64,000 nucleotides of DNA, from NCBI RefSeq assembly GCF_041296385.1, contig NC_091013.1, positions 9,066,001 through 9,130,000 on the forward strand, read 5' to 3'. The position numbers were made by a program, and so were the translations under genes. Of this stretch, positions 39,801-51,300 are shown in pieces (the stretch's first letter is position 1; each line of letters opens with the position of its first letter). The notes beneath the pieces are model-generated. The model was not told where the DNA came from. It worked only from the letters and a program-made list of their open reading frames with translations, and did no database searches. Origin of the DNA: Aphelocoma coerulescens (lineage: Eukaryota > Chordata > Aves > Passeriformes > Corvidae).

Positions 39801-41490
39801 AATCCTATGTTCATTAGTCGTTAATTAGTCATTTATCCTATGATTCATTAGCTATTAGTGCCATTCAATGTGTACTCTTACATCTACATATATATATACC
39901 TTGAACATTTTCTTCAGACTTCTTTCTCCTTTCCCTGATGGTTTTGGTTTTTTATCCTTCTTGCTCATCTACCTTATGTTTCAAGATTAAAAAAAAAATA
40001 AATAAAAATCAATAATTTCGTGAAGTTGCAGTCACTCCTCTGCATATTTGAACCCAATTTCTGGCTTGTTTACTGCGAGTAAGTTTAGTAATCTGTAAAA
40101 CTTTTTCAATTAATTTTTTTTGTTTTGTTTTTCATTAGTTTAGTTTATATGTATTTAAGTAGATTTCTCTTAATGAAAGAAAATTTGGGATTCTATTTTT
40201 TTAAAATTTGAAGTTACATATTATATTGTTCCTCTGGATTTAAACCTATTTACTTTGTTTTGATTTTGTTTGCAACTTCAGTGTTTTATACCTGTGCTTC
40301 CTGGTTGCTGTCTCTCAAAGAAAAAGAGATTCTTCCTTGTAATCATTTAATGTAATCCTTCTTAGTAGGAATAGTTTGTCAGTATTTGTTGTGTGCACTT
40401 GTCATGTCCATTTGTTCTGCTCCACTCAAAGCTGCAGAAACAGAGGACACCATTAGATGTAGGTATTTTCAAATCAGATTGTTTCTGGGACTCTCATATT
40501 ATTAATTCCCCATTTCAAATTTTAGAAGTTCCATTATTAATAGTTTTCCCAAGTCCTTGGTAAGACACCGTAAATAAATTCCCTTTTGGAGATGTTTCAC
40601 ATAAATGCTAATAATCTCAAATGAGAACATTTCTTACTATATAATGGCATAAAGTAAGTCACCTCCTCAAATTAGTTTTTTATTGTATGTATGAGGAAAG
40701 AATTAGACCTGCAAAATATATTTATTTTGGCTTTGAAATTCTCCAGAATGTATTGAAACATTGGGGGACAATAATTTAGATGCAATTAGAATGTTATGTG
40801 GTATTTCCAAAACTTTGTGTTGATTTAAAATTCTTAGAGGCACAAAATGGAAGAAATGAAACCTGCTAATTTAAAGCCAATATATAAAAACTTCCAGAAT
40901 GACATTAATATTATTTAAAGGAACCCTGTACATACTAGATTTCATGTTATTAAATAGGGATCTGGCAACTTAAAAATTCAGTTTACAGTCTGTATTTTAT
41001 CTTCCTGAAGTACTTGGTTACAATTAAATATGCAATGCAAACATGTACCACAGGAATATTTTAACTCTTACAGCTATTCTCTTATAGCACTAGAATGAGG
41101 CACTGTGATTTGAAGAAAAAATAACAGAAACAATGAAGATTATGCAAAGAAAATTGAGCTGGGAAAAAGATACAATTAGTGACCACCAGATTTTGTAACT
41201 TACATGAAGTCGGTTTCCTTGTATTTCCTACTACTGATCTTTTTCAGGTGCTCATTATGGATTTCTTCAGGCAAGTAGAAGAGCACTTTGGGGAAAAAAA
41301 ATGGTTAATTTTCTTGTACTCACTCGAGATACTTTTTAATATCATAAATTGTAATTGGATGTCTGACACCTGGAGTGGAAGTTTTACTTCATTTTATATT
41401 AGTTTTGAACTGAGGAAATACTTGTACATGTCTGGCAGTCTGTTTTTGTAAGGCTAATGCCTGTTAATACAACACTTGTATCTGTTTTAG

Positions 41491-41628
41491 GTGTAATTTC
41501 ATTTGTTGCTCAAGATGAAGACCAGCAGCAGTCTCAAGACAGCAGCTCACCACAGAAGACAGATGGTAAACGGGCCCTTCAGAAACTGCCAGCGAGGTCT
41601 CCACAAGCTCTTGGTGCAGCAAAAAGTG
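41491..41628 (+). CDS. CFAP47: CFAP47 internal exon G (strand plus hydrophilic linker)
   Basis: Coding exon of 138 bp. Two bases complete a Gly codon split with exon F, then 45 codons (residues 346-390), then one base, so it is phase 1 at both ends. The acceptor is tatctgttttag. The donor is AGTG|GTATGT. The peptide begins VISFVAQDED, the next strand of the ASH-like domain opened in exon F. It then becomes a hydrophilic, low-complexity linker rich in Gln, Ser, Lys and Pro: QQQSQDSSSPQKTDGKRALQ, then KLPARSPQALGAAKS. A 16-bp intronic triplication starts two bases after the donor GT begins. The linker composition suggests weak constraint. Exon skipping would keep frame but delete a strand. Confidence 0.85.
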
Positions 41629-41630
41629 GT

Positions 41631-41678
41631 ATGTTTGTTATTATGGATGTTTGTTATTATGGATGTTTGTTATTATGG
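41631..41678 (+). repeat. 16-bp tandem triplication at the splice donor
   Basis: Three perfect copies of ATGTTTGTTATTATGG at 41631-41646, 41647-41662 and 41663-41678. The first copy includes donor positions +3 to +6 of exon G (GTATGT). The other copies begin GGATGT, so they do not recreate a GT-start donor. Confidence 0.97.
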
Positions 41679-44600
41679 ATGCATTTGTTGTCAATTTTTA
41701 TAAAATTACATCATCATGTGTTTTAAAATTAAATGAATATCTAGTATGCACAGCCTCCTAACAGTGTATGAAATTCTCCTTTTATGCTTTTTGAAACATT
41801 TTTATGAAATGATAGGCTGAGTTTTTTCTTTTCCTTTTTTTTCCCCCCTCTTTTTACAAAAATGACACTGATTGTTGCTTGTTGTTGGAGAGGGGCAGCA
41901 GGTTTCTAATGCTTTCTTTATAACTCTCCACTAATATTGATGGTGCTGATGTCAAGGCAGGCCACTTCTGAAATTCATATTGCTGCACTTCTTTCCATTG
42001 TGGAAAATACTTTCTTATAACAGTCAATCATAGATACTCCTTTGGCACAATAAAGTCAAAAAGAGAAAATTCCAGAATACCTACTTTATTCTAAGCAGTA
42101 TCTGCATAACTTCTGAGATTTCCAGTGTTCCTGAAGAATACTTTTGTTGTTACACCAGATGGACAAAGGTAGGTTTTTTGTTGGTTTTAGATTAATTTCT
42201 CCACTTTCTTATTTATACATTTGCAAGTATAACTTTGCCTATAGAACAGTGTTTTTTATGCTTTTAATATTTAATTTAGTATGTATTTAAATTATCAAGC
42301 ATTTATTTTAATGATTAAAGAAATTTCTTGCAAGGAAAGCTATCAAAGAAAGTTTTAAACTAAAAAGTTGGTTTAGTCAATATTGAGTTTTTAGGAAATT
42401 GAGAAGGGCTTGCAATTGGAGATCTCTTTGTCTTTATAACTGTATTTTCTAGATAAATTAAAACTAGAATTTATCAAGTTCTAAGAAGGATTAGAAGCTA
42501 ATTCGATCAATAAATTAGAAATAATTTGAGTTAATTCAATGTGAATATCAGAAAGTCTGTTCTTTTATAGTCTATTAATATCTGTACAGCAACATGGAAG
42601 TCGGTTGACATTAAAACTCACACAGCACCTCATTGGAAGTTTACAGAAGAAGGATTTTAACAAAGATTAAATTAAGGTTATATATGCAGATAATATAGTA
42701 GAGAAAAGAATTACAGATTTATAGATATTAAGTGGAATTAATAATAAAAACAATATAAATAATGATGCCAAGTACATGGGAGATAATCTTCAAATCCCTA
42801 CTGAAAGCCTAAGAATATTCATGAATTTAGTTAAGCTTCTCTTATCCAAATGCAACGTTTTTTCTTATGAGATATTTGTAAATTTAGGAATTATCAGTCC
42901 AAAACTAGTAAAGGTTGTCATTGAAAGTAATTGAACATAGAAGGTTAAGCAAGAAAAGAGTTAAAGAGGGTGGATGTCTCAGTACTGTCCCTGTCACTGA
43001 TATGAATTGAGGATGTTGTTCTTAGGTAGAAAATCCAATGTTACTTCATGTTTTTCTGGTGTTATTACTGATGAGCCTTTTGCTCCATTTGGTTTCCCAC
43101 TGACGATGTGAGACCTACTGGTCTGTTTATGAAATTGAAATATTTTTCAAACATGTTTAACACATTTAAATACAATAAATTAATACAATAAAATATTAGT
43201 CTAATAATTGCTGTCAGGAGCCAGGTAATCAGCCCCAAATCAGCTCCCTCTGTTGCTGCACACTAATTTACATGGATATCATCACTCCCACACAGAGAAT
43301 CCCACTGGTGATTGGAGCAATCTGCAGAGTTTATTCCTATGTGACTGCCACAAGTCACTGCATCTTCTCTTTCAGTTGCCATTTTTTGGTATTTTTGTGC
43401 ACCTGTAGTGTTATATCTTTGTCTTATTGTAACCCACATGTTTCCAGTAAACTGTATGTACTCAAGCTGCAGGACTGCTGGCAATGTTTAGGGCATCATT
43501 AGGATTGCTTTCCTAAGTGGAGTTAAAGTAGGATGTGACATGACTCTTCCCTAGTACTGTGTCACTTAAGGAAAGATTTTATTCTTCAGTGCAGACGATA
43601 TACCCTTAAAATACTCACATCCCAAGCTTCAGTCTCACCTTTAAACCCACCAACTGCATTTAGTCATTTCACAAAACATTATCTGTCATCACAACCATTC
43701 ATTTGTACTAGACATCTGTAACTTTTGCAGATGCGGAAAGTACCTGCTGAAAATAGCTAAATAGAGATGGAATGCAACAAGATCTGCTCTAACATACGTG
43801 ATAGTCCTCTTCTGAACTTACTTCAAAGAAGAACTAACAAAGTCTTAACTTTATCCTACACAGTTTTCTTTTACACCAATATTTTTTATGGTAGTTTTAC
43901 ATTAAAATTAATTATTGTACAACTTTTCAAAGGAGAATGACTGATGGATGTTTCCAAGATTTAGGATATGTGAATTGCAAGGTGCACACCACTAGTAGAA
44001 TGCAAACCCCTTGCATTTGACCAGAGGCATCCCACAATGAAGTGAATCTTGGAGCTGAGAATCCCCAGAGCATCGTAACAGAAAATATTGGACTTCCGAT
44101 GTAGAAAAAATGAATATACAGACTGGGATCAGTATAGCTCAAAACAAGTAGGAGGTTGTCCACAGATGAGTAAGATTGGGAATAAACACATGTACACCCA
44201 ACCTTTGTGTCGTGCTGTAAGTCAGAGAAAATTGTTCCTTTTAAACATACTAGAAACTACTACCTTGTTATACACACGTCAAGATTTAATATCATCTTCA
44301 GGTACACGCACATATGCATTATGTAGATATAGATGTTTTTTACCTTTTTCCTTTTTTTCTTCTTCAAATTACATTGTAGGTAGGATTGCAGCAGCAGATG
44401 ATTTCTACATGAGCTTTCATACATTCTTTCTATAACTTGTATCAAAATCACTCATTATCCTCTTCCAAAAACCTAAGGATTCTGAAATTTGTTTGTAATT
44501 TTTTTTTTTCTTCTTCAGATGTATTTAAGGAAAAGCACATTTAGTTCTTGCAGTAAGAAACACAGTGGTTCCTCATGATGAATCCTTTTTATGATGCCTT

Positions 44601-44999
44601 GTACAAGAGGGAAAAAGAGAAAACCAACCAAAACCCAAACAGAAAAATGTCTGCAGGACAGATGTAGTGACAGGGGCTTGCCCCTTTCTAAACTGACATG
44701 GGGTTTTAGTTCTTTCCAAAACATATTTCTGTCTTTGAAGAGAGGAGGTCCTAGGGTTTCTTTTCTCATGGGAGCCAAAAGTACAACAAGGCTAGGTAGT
44801 TGCTAAGACTGAAAACAGGATGCAGCTTGTCTTTCATGTAAGATTTATCTTTAGATATTCCTGTATTATAAAGTGCTAAAATAATAAATAAATATTAGCC
44901 ATTAATAATTTGTTTCACAGTCTCACTAAACACTGTGAAACCTCCTACACGCTCAAAGTAGAGAAAATTTTTCTGGAGTTCATGGTAACTTCTTGAACT

Positions 45000-45250
45000 G
45001 AACTGGCCAAAGCCCCCTGTGTTGTGCTCTTTGCTGTGCAGCCCGGGGGCCACAGGGAGGATGCTTGGCTCAGCTTCTGCCAGAGCTGCTCTGCTCCTCA
45101 GGAATCATCCCCCGGAAATGAGAGTCGAGAGTGAAGCTGCTGTGGTTGCTGCAGTGGCTAAAGCCTGCACTGCAGCTGCAAATCCCCCTCTCCTCTTCCA
45201 GCATCCCTCACTCTCTCCAGCAGCAGGACAGCACAGACCTGGCACTTAAG
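45000..45250. other. GC-richer patch in AT-rich intron
   Basis: About 250 bp with high GC (for example agcccgggggccacaggg) and many CTG/CAG-like words such as gctgctgtggttgctgcagt. Two overlapping plus-strand frames run through it, giving Ala/Pro-rich peptides without domain features. Likely non-coding. It could be a regulatory element or an unrecognised insertion. Confidence 0.45.
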
Positions 45251-46011
45251 CAACAGCTTCTAATGTTCGTGCTGACATACATGTCTTACAGTGTTTGTTT
45301 GTACAAGACTGGGGAATTTTCCATGTGCTATTGCCTTACACTGTCTGCCCTGAGCATTGCCTTTATCCAAAGATTGTACTTCCCATTGTGTTTGTCTTAT
45401 GGAATGCATTTAGATTTTTATGTCATTGCCAAGGGTTTGAATTTCCTTGTACTTGAAAGGCATAACATCAGAAAGATACACCACTTGTGAATAGGCCATG
45501 ATGAAAAAGCACAGTCAAAGGGTCTAGGCCAGACATTCATTTTGGCAAAGCCTCTTTTAATTGTCTTTTTAAAGCTAATTTATGCTTAAACCCGGCCTTC
45601 GATGGCAGACAGTGTTTTCTAGCCTAAGTTGTCATTGCGGTTCGTATGTCTCTGAGTTGAGTGTCTTTCCTGTTGAGTTTAATAACTGCTTCCAAGTGAT
45701 TCTTTGAGCAATTGATGCCTTTGGAAGGTAATGGTACTTGCACATGTGGTTCTTGTGGATTTCCAGGCTTGAAATCAATCCCTGAGAGCCAAACATCTGT
45801 GGGAGCACACTGGGTATTCACATAAGGAAGATAGTGAAATAATGTCTTTGTTCTAGCAACTGTTGAAGTGATTAAGAGCTAAACAGTACTCAGGATGGCA
45901 AAAATATAAAATAAGGCTTAGCATTTGTTCATTATAATTTTTTAAAAGACCATAAGAACTGAGTATGCAATGGCAAATGATAGGATTTATTAATGCAGAA
46001 AGGTGTTTCAA

Positions 46012-46035
46012 ATATCTTTAATATATTAAAGATAT
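46012..46035. repeat. 24-bp perfect palindrome
   Basis: ATATCTTTAATA followed by TATTAAAGATAT, with no spacer and no mismatch. It is AT-only apart from one C/G pair and could extrude as a cruciform or bind a dimeric protein. There is no nearby gene feature to support a role. Confidence 0.9.
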
Positions 46036-48130
46036 AATTGATACATCTAATGTGCTTGTTTATTTCTGGAATTAATATCTTCTTAAGAGGACTGTTCTTT
46101 AAAATCATTTTGAGTTACCAACCCATAAATTTTGGTTGGGTAGTTAAGCTATTTTTCAGTCTGCTCTACATTCTGCATGTTCATGCATGGTGTGCTCCAC
46201 CTTCAGATTAGTTTGAGTCTTCCTCTTCAGGGGAAAAATAAAGACCTACCCAGAGAAAATAATCCCCATGTAAATTTCATGCATATTTGCAAATTTAAAA
46301 TACCAACCATGGCTTTCTGCCTTTTTTTTTTGGATAGCATTTTAGCACTTGCAGCTATACTTATGCCAGTGCATACAAGCTTTTGGGGATGGTTTAGCAT
46401 ATGTAGAACATTAAATATTAGACGGTTTTATGCTTTTTGCCTTTGTCAAAAAGATTGTTCAATTACTGCTGGCTTTCTCAGTAGGTGCCCTTCTGCATAA
46501 CTGCAGTCTGCTGGATGTTATGAATTTTCCTGTGCCCTTTTGAGACTCAGAACAGCTTGATTCTCCCAATAAACTAACATGTTGTTTTGAAACAATTCAG
46601 ATATAGCAATGCTTTAAGGACCTATAGCCCCCACATGGAACTTTGTGGGGCATGCTATTGTGTGCAATTAAAAATCTGTGCAAACAATGCATGGTAACCC
46701 ATTTAAAATTAATAAAAAAGCCATCTCTAATTGCTCACAATGTAAGGCTGCTGCTGAACTTTAGGTTGCATTGCCCTTCCTGCAGCAGGTGTTGTAATAT
46801 TGCTGTGCTGAGAAGGCAGGTAGTGTTGCATCTGCACTAACCACAAATTAGTCACTCCTCTTGTAAACCTGTGCATCTGTATATTTTTGGATATCATAGC
46901 ATGTAGGACTACATTTGCATATAAACTGATTAAATTTTATTACCCAATTTAAATGTCTGTGATGCACATTATGCTTGTTTTGAAAGTCTGTATAAGCTAT
47001 AAACTGTATTATTGAGAAGCACATCATTCTGTTGTGTCTGGCAGACCTCAAATGTGTATGTATGGAATATGGTCAATTAATAGCCCGTTTAATAAAAAAA
47101 TATTCTGAAAAAAAATCCCTAGCATAAATAATGAGTGGGGTTCATTACAGGGCTCACCTGACAGGTCCAGTTGTAAGCTCTTACTAGTTGTTTGGGACAC
47201 AAAACATTCAGAGTGATATAAAAAAATAACATTTTTGAAACCTAATAGGAAATGAGCAACAGAGCAGCAGTCTCCCTACAGCCAGTGCCCTTGTTGTTAT
47301 GTTGGAGTGTGTGACATGGTCTTTATCTAGGTCATCATTTTGCCTTTCCTACCTTGTCATGCTTACAAACAATTATTATTTTACCCTTTAGCAAGTAATG
47401 AATTATAAACACACAGAGAGCACATAATGGTAATGAAAAAGAACACTAATATTTACCAGTTCCTCACAGTTGTATAAGCATGTCTGGGGCTGGAAATAAT
47501 GAGGTGAGGAGAGGATAGAGGGAAGGTCCCCATCAGTCTCCTCTATCATCCTGTTTCAATTGCTGGGACCTGTGAAAGTATTCACTGAGCCGGAAAACAG
47601 GTAAAAGTCAAACTTTTTGGCCTAATATATGGGACAGTTCATAAGAAGTGGAGTTTAAATCTAACGTGAATTTTTAAAAAGTCTTTTACAGTGTGGTTGC
47701 TTTTTTCTATCTGAATAATTACTTGAATCTGATACATTAATCTAAATATTATGAAACATTCAAATTAATTTTTAACCACAAAGTGTGACATTCTCCCCAA
47801 GATATTTGACATTCCAACTGCTGTAACATCAACAATATTGCCTAAGGGTGAGAACAGCTTCCTTCAAGGTTTATGTTCAGTCCCTCAAGCAGAAGGAAGA
47901 ACTGAATAAACATTCTCAGAGCCTGTTTGGACAATCCAACAGTTAAGCTAATTTATAAACAGATTCACAAATCCAGAGCAAAGTTTTTTATATATATATA
48001 CTTACTTATTTCAAGTTTCTGAAAACTGTGCAATTCAGAAATATCAATTAAAACATTAGATCAAATCCAAATTATGTTTTTAAAATGACAGGGAGTATAA
48101 TTCCCAACAGGAGAAGAAAATAAACCACAC

Positions 48131-48328
48131 TTCTCCTTCCAATCTTTCTCCTTCTCCTTCCAATCTTTCTCCTTCTCCTTCTCCTTCTCCTTCTCCTTCT
48201 CCTTCTCCTTCTCCTTCTCCTTCTCCTTCTCCTTCTCCTTCTCCTTCTCCTTCTCCTTCTCCTTCTCCTTCTCCTTCTCCTTCTCCTTCTCCTTCTCCTT
48301 CTCCTTCTCCTTCTCCTTCTTCTTCTTC
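48131..48328. repeat. TTCTCC polypyrimidine microsatellite
   Basis: Starts with two perfect 21-bp units (ttctccttccaatctttctcc at 48131-48151 and 48152-48172). These are followed by 24 perfect TTCTCC copies at 48173-48316 and four TTC units to 48328. An A/T trinucleotide-like stretch follows. The pure part is homopyrimidine on the plus strand and homopurine (GGAGAA) on the minus strand, the composition of triplex-forming H-DNA. The minus-strand open frame through it encodes only arginine in the array and is an artefact. Confidence 0.97.
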
Positions 48329-51300
48329 CCATTGCTATTATTATTACTATTATTACAAGTAGTGCTATACTTTCATAACTAGACAAGCTTGTACCATGTA
48401 CTACTGTCACAGTCTGCCTTTGAAGCTAGAAGTAGGTTGTTCCTGAAGACTGTTTGTGATTAGGCCATTGTATTTGAGTAAGTAATTTTTTTGTTAGTAA
48501 AAGTCTCCGTTCATCTCATTACTTTTTCATGGATGAACTTCTTGCCTTAGATCCTCTTGTGCTCTCAGTAGCCTGCTGCTGGAATTTGCTGAGGACTTTT
48601 ATTTCTTTAGCAGCTGAAAAATGAATTTCCCACACAGAATTCTGGCTTTTATTTTATCCCAGACACGGGGTACTCCTGCATTCTCACTCATTCAGTTATG
48701 ATGTAGGTTTGCTGAACTAACTAGCAAAGGACCACTCATATTTTTACAGAGCAGGCAATAGATATTTCTTGTCCATTGCAGAGCTTTATTTGTTATGGAC
48801 TGTACTGTCTCTCTCAAAATATTTCTTTTGCTTTCTCTGTGGGTTCAGTAGAGTCCTAATTCTTCTTGGCATAACTATGAAATTTTAAGTATTAGGAAAC
48901 TAAGGTTTCCCACTGTGGCAAAAGACAGGTGATACTTTATACACTGTCATCAGAGACTGAGTATATATGTGTGAAATTTAGAATGAATTATAAAAATATG
49001 ATTATTATTTCTGGTAATAAAGTAAACTTGTGTTATTTAGGAAGAATGCTTCTCCTTTCATAGTGTAATATATAAAATAATTACTGTGAATGTTAGCAAG
49101 AATTGGAGGATTGCTTTCACTAACTTCTCTGGATTTATTGGTTATCTACACCTTATTTGTCCAGCAATATATTGAGAAATTAGTAAGAACAACCTTATGA
49201 AGTTCAGCACCTGTAAATATAGCAGACAATATCCATGAAATTAATGAAGGGTTTGTTTTATTAGCATGGAATTGAATGAACATAAAGATCTTCTACTTGA
49301 AGATTAATGGAATTTTACTTCATAGTTTCTTTTTTTTATTGAAGACATAAATTGCTCACACAACTCTACAATATGTTTTCTGAAATCTAATGAAAATCTG
49401 CCCACTTCATCACTGTGCTCAGGATGCTATTTCAAAGGAGTGATTTTGTATTTTATGGATGTGTAGAGAAATAAACATTGTTTTCCTAAAATGACCTGGG
49501 TGCTCAGCAGAAATCCTTAACATCTCTTTCAGGGAAGACATATTTTTTTATCCCAGAAAAAAATGTTGCCTTTTCTGTGTGTATGATTTTGCTTTGTGTT
49601 GCCTTTTTGTCTTATTATAGGAGAATGAGATGAAATGCCTACCCTGTGACAGAGCTTAGAATGGAAAGTTATCCAAATCCCAATGAACTTGTTGAAAGGT
49701 TCCTTTAAAGTAAAAGGGTTATGCTGAAAAAAAAATAGACACTTGTCAGTTTTAACGCCTTTGCATTTGCCTAGCTGTGTTCCTATGAAACACTGCAGTA
49801 AGACTATTAGAGTTGATAAAATGCTTTTGGTTAATCTGATATTTTTAGCAAGCCCCCAGTATTTTGGAAAAAAATATCTTTGATCTGTAAATGCAAAATA
49901 ATTTTTTTTCTAATGAATGGCAGTCAGAAATCACTCATTGGGGTGCACAAGTATAATTTTTGTAATTCTGGCCTATCTTCACTTAGGAAATAGGCATTCT
50001 TAGCCTTAATATTTAGCATGTTTATAAAAGGAAACTGCATGCACTGAGCCTGCCTGAGTGTGGTAGAGAATTTAAAAGTGAACCCTGTCTGGAAGTGAGC
50101 TGGCTTCTCACTGAAATTTCGTGTAGGTCCACATAATAAAATAAAAGTTAACTCAAATTAAAGGTTCAGTTAGAAATTCATGTATATTCCAGGAAATGTT
50201 GTCAATTTAGTTTCCTGGTAGCTAGAAGGGGTAAAATCTTTGAATACTAATTAAATTCTGTAATAAAAATGAAGATATGTTGTGCTCAGCATTTCTTGGG
50301 TCCTTTTGGTATTTTTTTTGAAGTTGCTGAATTGTAAGCTGGGGGATATAAAACTTTTAGGGAAATAGTGCAATTGATTTTACAGTAGCAAGGGAAATTG
50401 TATAATTCAGTTGATTGAATGGTCTTTGTCTCTCAAGTGAAAGGCTCGTACTCCTTGTATGTGCTGCAACTCATAAGAGCAGTTATTTGCTTTTGTGACA
50501 CAGCACTAGTAAAAATTGGGTTAACTGTCTTCAGTAAGCTTATTTTTAATATGTTAACAATATTAAAATAAGGCTTGGAATTTCACAATAAAGAACATGA
50601 AGTCTATTTCACCACAGTATATTACATCTGGAGGCTTGTTAAGGACCTTTAACAGGTCTTTGCTGCTAGAGCTTAAAATTAAAAAGGTTTGCTAAGTCTT
50701 AGCAATAATTAAGTGCCATATTTGTGAGTAGATTTCTGAGATTTAACAATACTGGCTGCTTTTATGCTGTCTTTTGTGCTTTTTTGACTTCTAGCTTTGT
50801 TAAAAGTCATTATGTTTAATGTACTCTTTATATAATCTGTGTTTCACTAATGTACACTTATATTTCATTCAATAACTTGTGTTTGACTGAAACAAAAGTT
50901 GAAAACAAGAATTAATTACACATTGGTGTAATTGGTTTTTTTCACTAGAAGATTTTTACCAGTTCTAGTCATACTAATTTCATATTTGATTTTTTCTGGC
51001 TACAGTTCTTTGATGTCAAATGTTCTATTTTAAAGAGTTTTTAATGGCCAAAATGTTAAATTTATGAAGGTATTTTATGTAGTAAAACAACACCTATTAA
51101 AAAAAAAGAAAAAATGAAAAAAACCAAACTGAAAAATTGTGTTTTCTCTCTTTGAAGCAATATAGCTATTAAATGTATACATTTATAATCTATTTTACAT
51201 ATTTTGTTTTCATTCTGACATGAAGGAGGAAAACACTTCAGTATCATTTTAAGGAATTTCCTGACTGGAAATCATCTGAATATAACTTAACCTACTGTGC

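Larger units (their letters stand above)
32855..41490 (+). other. CFAP47: CFAP47 intron, 8.6 kb
   Basis: Phase-1 intron, donor GTACTG and acceptor tatctgttttag. It contains an (AT)16 tract, a C-rich/A-rich tract and a GC-richer patch with a minus-strand open frame (all listed). No additional exon is needed by frame. Confidence 0.78.

Noticed and set aside
44590..44720. Possible CR1-like stretch (acaggggcttgcccctttct, then aaactgacatgggg)
   Set aside because: Only loosely similar to CR1 and lacking the order of landmarks seen in the two accepted copies.
45019..45490. 76- and 119-codon plus-strand frames in the GC-richer patch
   Set aside because: Ala/Pro- or Leu-rich without domain features, and no splice pattern compatible with CFAP47.
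48072..48410. 112-codon minus-strand open frame with about 75-80 consecutive arginines
   Set aside because: It is a translation of the GGAGAA repeat array (AGG and AGA both encode Arg) and has no independent coding evidence.
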